64,000 bases of DNA from Eucommia ulmoides (GCA_016647705.1 CM028330.1:31204649-31268648), one strand, 5' to 3'; counted from the stretch's first letter, positions 48,311 to 58,875 are shown. Translations and numbers: made by a program. Notes: generated by a model not told the origin, from the sequence alone.

Positions 48311-48479
48311 GGTACTTGGCGATGTTAGATCGACGGGTATTGATACATCCCTTTCGATGGGATTCCAATCTATTTATAGTGTGGGGCCATGCACATAAGC
48401 CGGTGAGGCGTTTCGTTGAATGATCAAGCTGAAGAAAGCAAAATCTCAGCAAGCTTGAGGGTGTTCTGAAAATGTCGGG

Positions 48480-50033
48480 TCGAGAACATTAAACCACGCA
48501 TTTCTTAGGAGGCAACCCAAGTCAAATAAATTAAATCTATCACAGTCGAATTCATTCGGAGGCAAGATTCTCTCGCCTCCTAGGTACGTGTTTTAAACCC
48601 TCTTCGTCAGCATATTTAAATTTCATATGTTGAGAATGATGATTGGGTTCACTGAGGACACTGTCCATTTTGAGTTTGGCGGTGATGTGTAGGATATTAG
48701 TATGTTTTACTATTTTTCTTGTATGGCATGTGTGTTTAGGTTAGAACGTGTTTATGTTTTTGTATTGTTGTTTACATGCTGAGTTTTGCATTCATCTGGG
48801 CCGTTACCCGATGATAAGATTACCCTTGGTTGTTTTCGAGGTCAATGGTAATAACCATGAATGTGTGATTATGTATGCTTGACTATGCTTTTTGGTAAAA
48901 AATATTGTAGATCCTAATTTGCACAGACACATAGACTCAATGTATTTCTATTCAATTGACTTAAGGATGATTATTGATTAGCCAAATTCATGGCAATTAA
49001 GGATTCTAGAACCTGATTGAGGGGAAGCTTGAGGCGAAATCCTAGGCGAAGTAGTTCAGGAGATGTGATTTAGGCATTCATTTGATCGCTTGAGCCTTTT
49101 TAAGCCTACCATGCAATATTTTTATCCCTCGTTACCCTGTCGAAGCCTAAATGCCAATTTCAATTCTGAACACATAAACAAATACCATGGCCAATTGATC
49201 TTTTTTCCAAACTTTAATCGCTGAATTTAAAGGCACATTTGAGTTAATCAAGCTAGCAATTGCAAATGCTACTTGATGTGAGCGGTTGGGTTTAGTGAGA
49301 ACTTCAGATTGGTTTGGTATTCGAGTACTCACTTGTAGTTTTTCTTTTGTTTTAACCACACCAGTGAAATCATACTAATCGAATAAGTTTGGGGGTGTGG
49401 TTAGTTAAAAAATAAATAAAAAAATTACGTTTCTTTTGACAAATGAGTACATCGGTCTAAAATGTTTGTTTAGAATTATTTCCAATTTATCTATGGGGGT
49501 ACGAGAGTGAATGTGCCAAGCGTTGAGCCTTGGGTAACGTTAAGTTAACAACGTTAACCCGTTTTCTATTCCAAATTACCCTTGGCCAAATAATCCATAA
49601 CCGAACCAAGACATTTTGATCTTTTTGAACTACTCAACCTATATTAGTGGAGAGTGGACCCCAATCAGGCATATGAAAATCCTAGTCCTATACGGTCTAA
49701 GTCATGAGTTTTGTTGGGGGATAATCTAATTCGGTTGTTGAATAGTTATATTATTGAGTCTCGTACTAACACATTTACAGGATCTGGAATAGCGTTCACC
49801 ATTATTGCATGTCGAAATTCTAGATTACCACATGATGTGTTTTACCTCCTGAACTCGATATGACTGGCGGTTGTTGTGGGAAAACATGACTTGGTCGTTA
49901 GAAGAATGTAAAACTCGCATGTCGTTATGTTTAGATTGTTTTTAGGTTGTTTGTTATTTAATCCAGTTGTGTTTTTTATTTTCATGTGTGTGTTTTGCTC
50001 GAGGACTAGCAAAATTCCAAGTTTGGGGGTATT
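48480..50033 (+). other. Conserved 3' non-coding domain and PPT of element B
   Basis: Starts near 'gagaacattaaaccacgc' and GGAGGCAACCC. Contains the stem-loop TTTTGCT-CGAGGACT-AGCAAAA at 49993-50014 and PPT AGTTTGGGGGTATT at 50020-50033. No gene. Confidence 0.7.
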
Positions 50034-51455
50034 TGATAGGTGTGATCTACCTATATATTTCCAAACCGATTTTTGTTAAGTTTAAGAGTATTTTTATATG
50101 TTTTAATTAGTTTTTATTCTTTTTGTATAAATCAGGTGTGTGGGGATAAAATATGGGAAACTAGAGTGAAAACGATGAGAACGAACCAAAAACGGTCGAA
50201 GAATGGTGGAAAAACAAGCTCGAAGGCAATATTGTGAAAGAAGCCCACCGCCACGGCCTCCAGACCTTTGCCACGGCGGTGAAGATGCTAAGAAAACCCT
50301 ATTCTTGTTAGACACTCACTGCCTAGGCGGTAAAACTACAGAATTTTTTCCAAATCCACCGCCGAGGCGATCAGCCAACCGACCTACCCACCCCTACGGC
50401 GGTGACCTCTACGCAGCCTAGGATATATATTAGATATTTTTGAGATATTTTGCCTATAAATATCCACTCTTCTTTAACTCTCCAGCCACTAGAGCCCATT
50501 GGGCTATACTTAGGGTTGGATTTAGGAGTTTTAGAGGGAGAGCTCACATACTGAAGTGGAGGAAGACGGCGAAGCAATCGTCGAACGTTCTTAGCGGCTA
50601 AACTTCGGACAAGGCTAAGTTCTTTGATTTCTTCCCTTGTTTCCTTAACTTAGGATTTTGTGAGCATGTTTAGCTCGATTTCAATGTTTATACGGTTACG
50701 ACCATGAGTTAAATGTAGATTGGATAGGGATTAACGATATATTTATAAATATGTGTTTGGATGATTTCGGTGTTGCGTTTGTGTTTCTTCTTCATAGTTT
50801 GATTGTGTTTATCTTATTATTTATTCATTATGTTTAGTTAGATACATGGAGAATACAGGGTTTGACAAACCCCAGATTCGGATTAGGGTAAACAAACGCC
50901 ATGATCCAATAACCCGGTCGGGGTTAGGATTGTGGACAATCGATGACGTTGGGGCAAGACTTACATGACCTAGGGTCGTTAAGACATTGAGGGGGACTTC
51001 TTCTTTGACTCAAAGTCATGTTTTCCCCCATATTACACTCGGGAGAGGTGGCGGTGGAGTTTTAGAACTGATATTGTCGATAAGGTAAACACAACTCGAT
51101 AATCCAATGACCCGGTCGGGAGTTGGATTATGTGCAATGAATGATGCGGGGAGAGACTCACGTGACTTAGGGTCGTTAAGACGTTGAGGGGGACTTAGAT
51201 AATTTTTTCCCCTTAAACATATTAATATATTAGTATTGATAAATTAGGATATATTAGTATTAGTATTAATTAATTATTTATATTTTTTATCGCCTAGATA
51301 AAATTAGGTTATGAAAATTACGGTACTCGATAATAACGACACCAATCCCTGTGGATACGATACCCGATCTTTCAAGATCACATCATACTAAAACTTTGAC
51401 CTCGTACACTTGTGAGTAGTCAATATGTGAGCATGTAACAAATGCTTGTCGTACA
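50034..51455 (+). repeat. 3' LTR of element B
   Basis: 1422 bp, TGATAGGTGTGATC... to ...GTCGTACA. Two copies of the long repeat block (about 50944 and 51142). TATA box at about 50454-50461, matching the 5' LTR box at 40768. Confidence 0.85.
50246..50412 (+). repeat. GC-palindrome cluster (element B, 3' LTR)
   Basis: CCACCGCCACGGCCTCC, TTGCCACGGCGGTGA, CTCACTGCCTAGGCGGTAA, CCACCGCCGAGGCGATC and CCACCCCTACGGCGGTGA. Several sites differ by CpG-to-CpA/TpG changes from the 5' LTR cluster at 40525-40725, as expected from methylation-driven decay. Confidence 0.8.
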
Positions 51456-51460
51456 CTCAC

Positions 51461-52090
51461 CCAAGTACTTTCCGCTTGCATTCGGTTCCTCACGGTGGCT
51501 TTCACATGATATGGCTTTTGTGTCTCCCAATGCCACCATTTCTAACTCGACCTCAATAAAGCAAATAAGTTGACCAATTTGCGTTTGAAGAGATGTTACG
51601 GTAACATCGATTTTAGCGTAGGTTATCTCAATAGTGTCAATACGAACCTCATGCTCATTAAGCCATTATTCGTTTCCCTAAAAAACGCTTGAGTCTCCCC
51701 CATAAATTCAGCGAACATTTTTTCCAAGGAGGGAGAAGACTCAACATATTTGTCCGGGGTGTCAATCTATGGCTCCGAAATTGTCAAACTATCTCTCAAG
51801 TGTTGGTAGCTTGTTAAACAATTCCAACAGTGAAAATCATACTCCGCCATGTCTTCCAACAACTGATAGGCTTCGTCTGCAGTTTGTTGGTCAAAAGAGG
51901 TGGTACCATTTCCTCCATCAACCCAATTTTTTGTTGATGCTAGTAGCCCATTGAGGAAGTTTAGTAGTTGACACTCTCTCAAACAATGGTTTGGGAACTA
52001 GAACAACAACTCCTTGTATCGATCCCAAGCACAAAAAAACGGCTCAGAATCTCATTGAAAGAAATGCAACAATACTTATTGATCTAACAT
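51461..52090 (-). pseudogene. gag: Gag N-terminal remnant of element A
   Basis: Minus-strand frame 51767-51982 has 'LNFLNGLLASTKNWVDGG' and 'ADEAYQLLEDMAEYDFHC', the retrotransposon-gag signature typical of Athila (the usual '...GL...ADEAYELLEEMA' block). Upstream sequence keeps 'CAWDRYKELLF'-type coding to the leader acceptor at 52101 but is broken by stops. A downstream part with 'LQTQIGQLICFIE' follows until element B cuts it at 51460. Compared with complete Athila gag the N-terminus is missing. Confidence 0.75.
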
Positions 52091-52101
52091 CTTCAAGTAT
52101 C

Positions 52102-52177
52102 TGTAGGAAAAATAAACTACAAACAAAAATTATAAACAAAATAAATGACTAAATTAAAATCAAGTTATTTACTCATA
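52102..52177 (-). other. Leader intron of element A with a broken donor
   Basis: The acceptor TTTCCTACAG|AT is intact on the minus strand, but the donor reads ATT|ATGAGTAAAT where sister copies have ATT|GTGAGTAAAT. Confidence 0.45.
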
Positions 52178-52300
52178 ATGTTAACAACTATCTAAAAACC
52201 AATCCCTGGTGTACGGGTCAAGTTTACTCATTTATTTTTAATTTAATAAATGACTAAATTAAAATCAAGTTTACGTCGCTACTTTCACCGCAAGTGTACG
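52178..52300 (-). repeat. Scrambled LTR/leader junction of element A
   Basis: The 26 bases at 52141-52166 recur exactly at 52246-52271, and a GTAC(A/G)CGGGTCAAGTTT-type LTR-end piece occurs at both about 52211 and 52296. In element sense the order is LTR end, leader piece, LTR-end piece, then a remnant of the PBS (CCAGGGATTGG). No intact PBS remains. Confidence 0.6.
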
Positions 52301-53267
52301 AGTCAAGTTTTAGTATAATGGGAAGAGTAAGGGTTGTTGTATCCACAGGGATTGGTTTAGATTATCGTTGATTGCCATAATTGTCATAACTTAACTTTAT
52401 TTAGGCGATAAAAAATAGGTTTTTGTTTATAAATATAAAATACTAATCTAATTAACTGATTAAACTAATTATACCATAATACTAATTTGTGACGTTTAGG
52501 GGAATCGATAATCTAGGGGTTAACTTCATTTACTTGAATGTGTTTGATTTTGTCTAATTTACATTAATGGTATTCGACCTATTCCACAATCTTGGTATTG
52601 TAAACTCACTTACTACCTCTCCCTAGTGTAAAGTAAATGAATATGTGATTTCGCGTCAATGCCGACGTCCCCTTTGAGCGTCTATACAACACTTGGTCAC
52701 ATGAGTCTTGTCCCAAATTCATGGATTGCACACTTTCAAATGCCCTACCGGGTCATTAGATCGTCACATTTGTGTTTAAACCCTAGTCCGAATCCTGGGT
52801 CACTTCTCCCGAGTGTCAAACCCTAATTGCTCAGTATATCATAACAAGCATATAAAGGAAATTAAAGAACGGTAAACATAATTGAATAATGAAGAACAAC
52901 CATTAACAAAACATAATTCAAACAAACAACATTTTCATAAACTATATTAATCCCATAGATAATCCATGTTTAGCTGGTCATAACCACATTTACAATAACA
53001 AACGAGCTAAACATGCTCAAACAAACTTCCAAAGTTAAGAAATAAAGAGAGAAACGAAAGAGACCAGCCGTTATCCGAAGAATCGATACTAAAATCTCTC
53101 TGAGATCATTCCCTCTTCTTGGAATGTGATCTTATTCTTTGGTTATGTTGAGCATACCCAAAATCTCCCCTAAAATGTGTCTCTAGAATTCTATGGTCAA
53201 AAATGGAGAAAGAGGAGTGAATAAATGGGAACCAAATATCTAAAAAAAATACTTTACAGGTGCAGGG

Positions 53268-53375
53268 CTCACCGCTGCAGTGGTTAGCATGTCGGTAGGC
53301 TTTTTGGTAGGTGACCACTACAACGGTGGAAATACAATAACTCTCAGCACCTTAACCGCTGCAGCGGTGGAGCTG
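53268..53375 (-). repeat. GC-palindrome cluster, TGCA core (element A, 5' LTR)
   Basis: CACCGCTGCAGTGGT near 53269, GACCACTACAACGGTGG near 53321 and the perfect palindrome ACCGCTGCAGCGGT at 53355-53368. Confidence 0.8.
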
Positions 53376-53394
53376 CAGATGTTAGAAGGCCTTT

Positions 53395-53801
53395 TGTAGG
53401 ACCTCAGGCGCAAACACTTATCCTAAAATCAATTGGTGTTAGGAAAGGCATATACTCTAGCCTTATAGTGCATTCAGTACACACAAGCGCCCACGACATT
53501 CAACTGTGCCTTGACCCACACCCGGGCCACCGCCAAGGGACAATTTCTACCAAAACCCTAGCGAACAATCTTCTCCTCGACAATTGATCCCGTTGGGAAT
53601 CGAACCCGTAACCTTGGCTCTGATACCACTTGTAGGACCTCAGGCGTAACCACTTATCCTAAAACTAAATGGTGTTAGGAAAGGCATATACCCTAGTCTT
53701 ATAGTACATTCAACAGACAAGTGCCCATGACATTCGATTGTAACTTGACCCACACCCCAGCCTCCGCCACGGGACAATTGCTGCCAAAATCCTGGCCAAC
53801 A
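53395..53801 (-). mobile_element. TRIM (miniature LTR retrotransposon), complete
   Basis: 407 bp: two direct repeats of 171-173 bp (53395-53567 and 53631-53801) around a 63-bp interior. In element sense (minus) each LTR starts TGTT(G/C)G and ends GGTCCTACA. PBS TGGTATCAGAGCC (53616-53628, minus) is identical to the standard tRNA-Met site, and a short purine stretch GAGGAGAAGAT precedes the second LTR. There is no coding capacity. It interrupts the LTR of A at a T-rich site; flanks CCTTT and TATTT do not give a clean TSD. Confidence 0.9.
53616..53628 (-). promoter_or_regulatory. Primer-binding site of the TRIM
   Basis: Minus-strand TGGTATCAGAGCC, the complement of the initiator tRNA-Met 3' end, two bases inside the LTR. 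Confidence 0.85.
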
Positions 53802-54006
53802 TATTTTTTTGCTTGTTTTTCCACCATTCTTCTACCGCTGTTCCACCGATTAGTTTGATTTTCAACCGTTTTAGCTCATTTTCGTCCCACACACCAGATT
53901 TATACAAAAACAAATAAAAACTAATTAAAACAAAATAAAACACTATAAAAATACTCAAAAACTACCAAATTCGGTTTGAACATAAATGGGTAAATTCCAC
54001 CTATCA

Positions 54007-54410
54007 TGGAGCATTTTAAGACCAAAAGGCATTAAATTCCATTCACAATGTCCAAATGGTACGGTAACAACCATTTTATATTTGTCTTCTTCACAAATGT
54101 GTATTAGCCAAAAACCTGACATCATATCGAATTTTGAGAATATTAAGGCATTAAAGAGTTTATTTAATAAATCATTTTTATTAGGTATTGGATATCTAAT
54201 CCATTGATGAACTCTGTTTAAAGGTTTATAATTAATAACTAATCTTGGTACTCCTCATTCTATTTTGGCTTGATTTCTAACATAAAAAGCTGAGCAGCTC
54301 CAAGGGGATTTGTTTTTTCTAATTAATCTTTTATCTAGTAATTCTTTAATTTTCTTTTTACAATATTCTAATACTTCTTGATTCATTTGAATTGGTCTAG
54401 CATATCACAA
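54007..54410 (-). pseudogene. Endogenous pararetrovirus: N-terminal reverse transcriptase, broken
   Basis: Minus-strand reading gives the fingers/palm start of a caulimovirid reverse transcriptase: 'VINYKPLN' (about 54225-54250), a motif-A-type 'FSKFDM' (about 54130-54148) and a 'MPFGL' block (about 54020-54034) close to the insertion point. At least one stop and one shift occur. The rest of the gene is at 36130-37019. Confidence 0.8.
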
Positions 54411-54829
54411 ACACCAAAAATCTTAAAAAGTAGAGTAGGTTGAACTGCTAAGTGTTTGTCAGCTATTAAGTCCGTTGGTCTTCCCAGGTAAAGGTAGTGC
54501 CAGTGTTAGTCCCGTTTAGGTTATGAACCCTTTACTATGTGAGTACAGGAACAGTGAAAAACATTAGACTTTGGAAGAATTATTCCAAATATCTTTAGAA
54601 AAGGGATAAATACTATCTCAAACTCAAACCTAGGATCAAGCTCAATTCTAATTTAGAATTAGGTTCGAAAGAAAAAGATATTCATATCTCCCTTGAAAAC
54701 ATTGAAGAAAGATTAAGAAACTGGAAGGACATAGGCCTCCAGATCAAAATGCAAAAGAAATATGGTAAATGTGAAAATCTGATGCAAAAATTATTAAATA
54801 GTCAGGATCAATAGAAAAACAACACGAAT
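54411..54829. other. Junction zone between oppositely oriented pararetroviral fragments
   Basis: Left of it the viral sense is minus, right of it plus. It contains no frame I can assign; the right part (about 54650-54760) may be the start of the movement-protein reading but is too broken to call. Confidence 0.35.
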
Positions 54830-55190
54830 ATACAATCAAACCACTTAATAGATCAACTACCTTACATTTTGAAAATTCATGACAAATATTAATAATATTA
54901 ACTAAAGAGGATTTCCAAACATTCATTCCAAAATATGATGTAGTACAGATAGGAATATTTTCTTTAACAACAGAAGGGTTAAACTAATCTATATGTATTG
55001 TCCTTAGAGATTCAAGACATCAAGAATTTGATGACTCTTTACGAGGAATGTTAGAAGCTAATATAGAATAAGGACCAATATATTTTGAATGTTATCCAAA
55101 TATTAGGATTGATACAGCTGATGAATCAGTATACAAATTGTAACCTTAGAAGTTCAAGCAAAATCTATATAATAAATTAAGATGGAGATA
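54830..55190 (+). pseudogene. Endogenous pararetrovirus: movement-protein fragment, broken
   Basis: Plus-strand pieces include 'VVQIGIFSLTTEG', 'VLRDSRHQEFDDSL' and 'GPIYFECYPNI', which resemble the 30K-type movement protein of caulimovirids that enlarges plasmodesmata for cell-to-cell spread. Stops occur after 'EGLN', after 'EANIE' and after 'SVYKL'. It lies head-to-head with the reverse transcriptase fragment at 54007-54410. Confidence 0.65.
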
Positions 55191-57549
55191 AAGAGGGTTG
55201 TCAAATCAAAGACAAACCTTTAGATATTTTTAGACCGTCAAATCAAATTAACCTACATATAAAAGGAATAAAAATTAGGTTTTGGTCCAACAATCCTTCA
55301 GCCGCTACACCCTCTCCATCTTACTTACGTCTGTCTTCTCCTCTTTCACGCTCTCTCTCTCTTCCCCAAAACGTCATGATTTTATTTCTCCCCCCTCTCT
55401 CTCACGTACTGGCTCTACAAAATCATCACCATCGTCGTGATCAGGTCACCATCGTAGGCAGAGCGGTTGCAATAGTCGTGCTTTCGTGTCTTTGTTGCAC
55501 AGGTATCACCTGCCTTCATTTCCACTTCACCGCCCACTACTTTCCATCGCCTCGCCAGTACTGATCACTGCTTTTCATTGATGTAAAGTATGCTACTCGA
55601 TCTCTTTATCTCTCTTCCGTCATCTCCCTCAAACCCTTTTCTCTGAAACCCAAACATCTTCTCGCTAAAATTGATTCCTATTTTTTATTAGGGAAATATT
55701 TAATTTTTGTTTTTGCTTAGGGAAACATTGATTTCCACTGTATTGATCACCGTATAGGTATAAATTTGCGATCTCTCTATCAATATAGGTCTGACATAGA
55801 GGTTTAAAATTAGATGTTATAAAGTTAGTGATCTGATATGTGTGTTACTTGGTTTTTTTTACTCTCAACAACTCTATTCTCAATTTTTTTTTTTTATGCT
55901 CTTGGAAATTGTTCTAAAATCTGGGAGCGTAGGGAGATTATTTTGTTTTTTCCTTTTTTCCTAAATTTTTTATTTTTTATTTTATTTTTTCCTGAATTTC
56001 ATTTTTTCCCTTTTTTTTTTCTTCTTGAATTTGTCCTCAACTCCCTAGAAACACAAATAGAAATATAGGAATGCAAACAAAAATATGGGGAAAACGTGTT
56101 TCCATTCTTTTCCCTGATACTTTTAAATTTTTAGGAACAAACAGGATTGTTCCCAATTTTTTTTTTTTTTTTTTCCTCTTTTGTACTTAAATTTGAGAAG
56201 AAAAACATTCTTCTTAGCTCATTTCATCATTACCGCATTAATTATCCATAATCTTTGATGAATTTGATAATTAGATCTAATTTTTTAGGCAAATTGGTGA
56301 TGGCTATTTTATTTTATTGTTGATTTAAATTTTCAATATAGATCTTCCCCTTTCAACTGTTGTCAATTGATTGTGTACTTTGTTTTGTCCATGATAGTTG
56401 AATTTTGTTTGTATGAGCAATTACTTTTATGGTTTGTTCATATTTTCTTGAGCATTTGGGGACTTTGAACTAGGTATCTCTTACCACATCACCGACATCC
56501 TCACCCATGCCCCTCTATTCTATTTTTTTTTTCTATTTGAATTCGATGATTGATTTGATTCTTAAACAATCAAATTATGAGGGTAATATACTTGGATTTT
56601 CTCTTATTTCATATGCACAAAAGGACATTGAGTTTGAAGTCTCTATCTTCCAATTCAAAGGTAAGTTTTTTTATGCTATGGCATTCAAAGCATTTTTTGT
56701 GTTTTGGCTTTGTGTGTTCCAATAAAATCAGAAAATGGAAAAGAAAACTGACTATTTGTTTTGTCACTTTATTTAAATCTATTGATTGTTTGCTCATTTC
56801 TTCGCTTAAAGAATAGAAAATAAAAAATAAAACTGACTGTGTGTGTATGAGGGAGAAAGAGCGCTTGATTTTTATTGTTTCTTTGTATTCATCTGTGTAT
56901 TTGGTTAAATTTTAACTGAGATCATTTCTCTATTGTATCTCATGGCTTCAGTTGTCAATTCCTAAAGCTTATAGTAGTGTAAAACAAGGAAAAACAACAA
57001 CTCCACAAGGGTCTTTAGTGCATGAACATGGAGTTGGTCTTCTAAATCCCTTCACGTGTCTAGAGAGCTAGGTACACCCGCCATTACTGTTTGCTCAGTT
57101 CTCACTTAAATACATATAAAGAGAGATCTTGATTTTTATTGTTGCTTTTTATTCATTTGTTAGATTCTTTTGATTTAACAAATCATTATGTGGATTTTTG
57201 TATTTGCATTTGAAATTTAGTTTCACTTACTGGAAATTGTTAAATGTATCTGAAATTTAGCAATTTAATTTCCGATCCAATCATTTTCAAAAATTAACTT
57301 TCTCACAAGGATTTTACTTTGTTTCTCATGTTGAATGTTATTGGGGATTAAATTTTTATTTAGTGGAATGTAAATTCGGATATGTTTGTTATGAATTTAT
57401 TTCAAAACAATTTTTATATACCTTTAAAACAAAATGAGTAGTTTTTGTTTCGTTAATTTCTCATTGCTTGGTTTAATTTCTAAGTTTGTGAATGTTTGGT
57501 TTAATTAGTTTTGTATGCTCAGTGTTTCTATCCCCAACTGTTTATTTTT
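55191..57549. other. Unassigned interval with T-rich low complexity
   Basis: Starts with CT-rich sequence (about 55300-55400) that superficially resembles a gene 5' UTR, then long T runs at about 55880-56180. The frame at 55376-55564 has no domain, no codon-level support and no homologous copy in the window; those at 55838-56068 and 56507-56816 are low-complexity. No gene is supported. Confidence 0.35.
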
Positions 57550-58740
57550 GGTGGAGAAAAAGAGAAAAAAAGCAAAATTCTGAGCCTGCACCCATTGCTG
57601 TTGTGGTGAAAATACAGAGAGTTGCTCAAAACTCCATTGCTGCAGCAGTCAGGTAACTGCTGCAGCAGTCAAAATACATAGACCTCCATCACTGCAGCAG
57701 TCACCTTCCAGAATCCTACCGACCTCTCTACCATTGTATCGGTGATTCCACTGCTGCAGCGGTTAGTGCCAAATGTTTTAGGATATTTTGAATTCTATAA
57801 ATATCGTCTCTCTTCTCCCCAAAGGAAAGATAGATGTTTTCAAGAGTCTTGAGAGCTCTAAGGCCATTCGACCAATAGAAGATCACAACGCGAAGAAGGA
57901 TGAAGCATTCTCGAAGCGGTTTAAGCGACAGATCTTTTGATAATGGTTAGTCTCCTCGTTTCTCTCTTTCTCACTTAGATTTGGTTGAATGTTTGTATAT
58001 GTTTAGCTTATATTTAGTTGTATATAAGGCTACGGCCATGTGTAGCTAAGCATATATTGTCTAGGGCTTGATGTACTTCACGAAAACGTTATTTATTAAT
58101 GGTTGTTCATGTTTATCCGACTGTGTTCACCGTTATTCCATGTTTATATGCTTGTTATGATGTACTGAGAATACGGGGTTTGACACTCGGGAGAGGTAAC
58201 CCCAGATTCGGACTAGAGTTTAAACAAAATGCGACGATCTAATAACCTGGGAATGAGTTAGAAAGTGTACAATCCATGACATTCAGGCAAGACGCATGTG
58301 ACCAAGTGTCGTATAGATGCTCGATGGGGACTTTGGCATTGACGTGAAATCACATATTCATTCACTTTATACTCGAGAGAGGTAGTGAATGAGATTTCGA
58401 TACCGAGATTGTCGGATAGGATGAACATCGTTAATGTAAACTAGATTGAAATGAACACGTTTAAGTGAATGAAGTAAATCCCTCGGCAATAATTTCCCAT
58501 AAATGTCCTACCACTATATTAGTATATTAGATTAATTAGTTTAATGAGATAATTAATTTAGTATATTTATTATAAAAAACTACATTTTTATGACCTAAAT
58601 AAAGTTAGGTTATGATAATTACAATACTCAATGATAACCTATACCAATCACTGTGGATACGATAACTCTTACTCTTTTCACTCTACTAAAACTTGACCTG
58701 TACACTTGCATTGAAAGTAACGGCATATTTACGTGCTACA
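57550..58740 (+). repeat. 5' LTR of element G (truncated)
   Basis: Begins within the LTR at 'ggtggagaaaaagag'. TATA box TATAAATA at 57796-57803; one copy of the long repeat block (about 58270); ends CGTGCTACA directly before the PBS. Confidence 0.8.
57588..57770 (+). repeat. GC-palindrome cluster, TGCA core (element G, 5' LTR)
   Basis: CCATTGCTGCAGCAGTC, ACTGCTGCAGCAGTC, CCATCACTGCAGCAGTCACC and CCACTGCTGCAGCGGTTAG, 25-200 bp upstream of the TATA box. Outer arms are decayed from CACCGC to ACTGC while the TGCA centre is kept. Confidence 0.8.
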
Positions 58741-58748
58741 AAAGTTTT

Positions 58749-58766
58749 TGTCGCTGTTGCCGGGGA
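58749..58766 (+). promoter_or_regulatory. Primer-binding site of element G
   Basis: TGTCGCTGTTGCCGGGGA, close to the Athila-type site and eight bases inside the LTR end. Confidence 0.75.
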
Positions 58767-58792
58767 TTGTGTTTTAGAATGTTATTGATATT

Positions 58793-58870
58793 GTGAGTAA
58801 ATAACTTGATTTTAATTTAGGCATTTATTTTGTTTATAATTTTTCTTTTGTAGTTTTGTTTTTTCTGTAG
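58793..58870 (+). other. Predicted leader intron of element G
   Basis: Donor GATATT|GTGAGTAAAT, a TTTAATTTAG-type branch region, a T-rich tract, and acceptor TTTCTGTAG|GC, 78 bp. The gag ATG at 58881/58876 lies just downstream. Confidence 0.55.
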
Positions 58871-58875
58871 GCTAC

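Larger units (their letters stand above)
40306..51455 (+). mobile_element. Element B: Athila-like element nested in the gag of element A (TSD CTCAC)
   Basis: Perfect TSD CTCAC at 40301-40305 and 51456-51460. 5' LTR is 40306-41296 plus 47503-48115 (split by element C); 3' LTR is 50034-51455. PBS follows at 48122, a leader intron is predicted at 48227-48310, and the PPT lies at about 50020-50033. The internal region is only 1.9 kb: gag is almost completely deleted, leaving leader plus 3' non-coding domain. Orientation is opposite to A. Minus element C it is about 4.9 kb. Confidence 0.9.
37020..54006 (-). mobile_element. Element A: Athila-like gypsy element, minus strand, host of the nest
   Basis: LTRs at 37020-38370 and about 52268-54006 face the same way. 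The TSD is TGGTG (37015-37019) against TGGAG (54007-54011), one mismatch, and pararetroviral coding sense resumes across it. Internal parts are a damaged leader, a gag remnant (51461-52090 and 39870-40300) and a 3' non-coding domain (38371-39870). There is no polymerase. Without nested insertions (B and the TRIM) it is about 5.4 kb. Assigned to Athila by the gag resemblance and by the PBS of sister copies. Confidence 0.85.
52272..54006 (-). repeat. 5' LTR of element A (holds a TRIM)
   Basis: Begins on the minus strand TGATAGGTGGAATTTACCC at 54006; the inner end at about 52268-52272 lacks the terminal ATTTCGCGCTACCA. Without the TRIM it is about 1.33 kb, close to the 1351-bp partner at 37020-38370. 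GC-palindrome cluster at 53268-53375. Confidence 0.8.

Noticed and set aside
53580..53640. Possible tRNA gene (GGGTTCGATTCCC-like words and CTCTGATACCA)
   Set aside because: No cloverleaf can be drawn; the CTCTGATACCA word is the PBS of a TRIM lying between its two LTRs.
53986..54207. Plus-strand 73-residue frame
   Set aside because: It is the antisense of the pararetroviral reverse transcriptase fragment and begins within the LTR of element A.
55376..55564. Small ORF after CT-rich sequence, a possible host gene start
   Set aside because: There is no recognisable domain, no credible downstream exon, and the surrounding 2 kb is low-complexity T-rich sequence.
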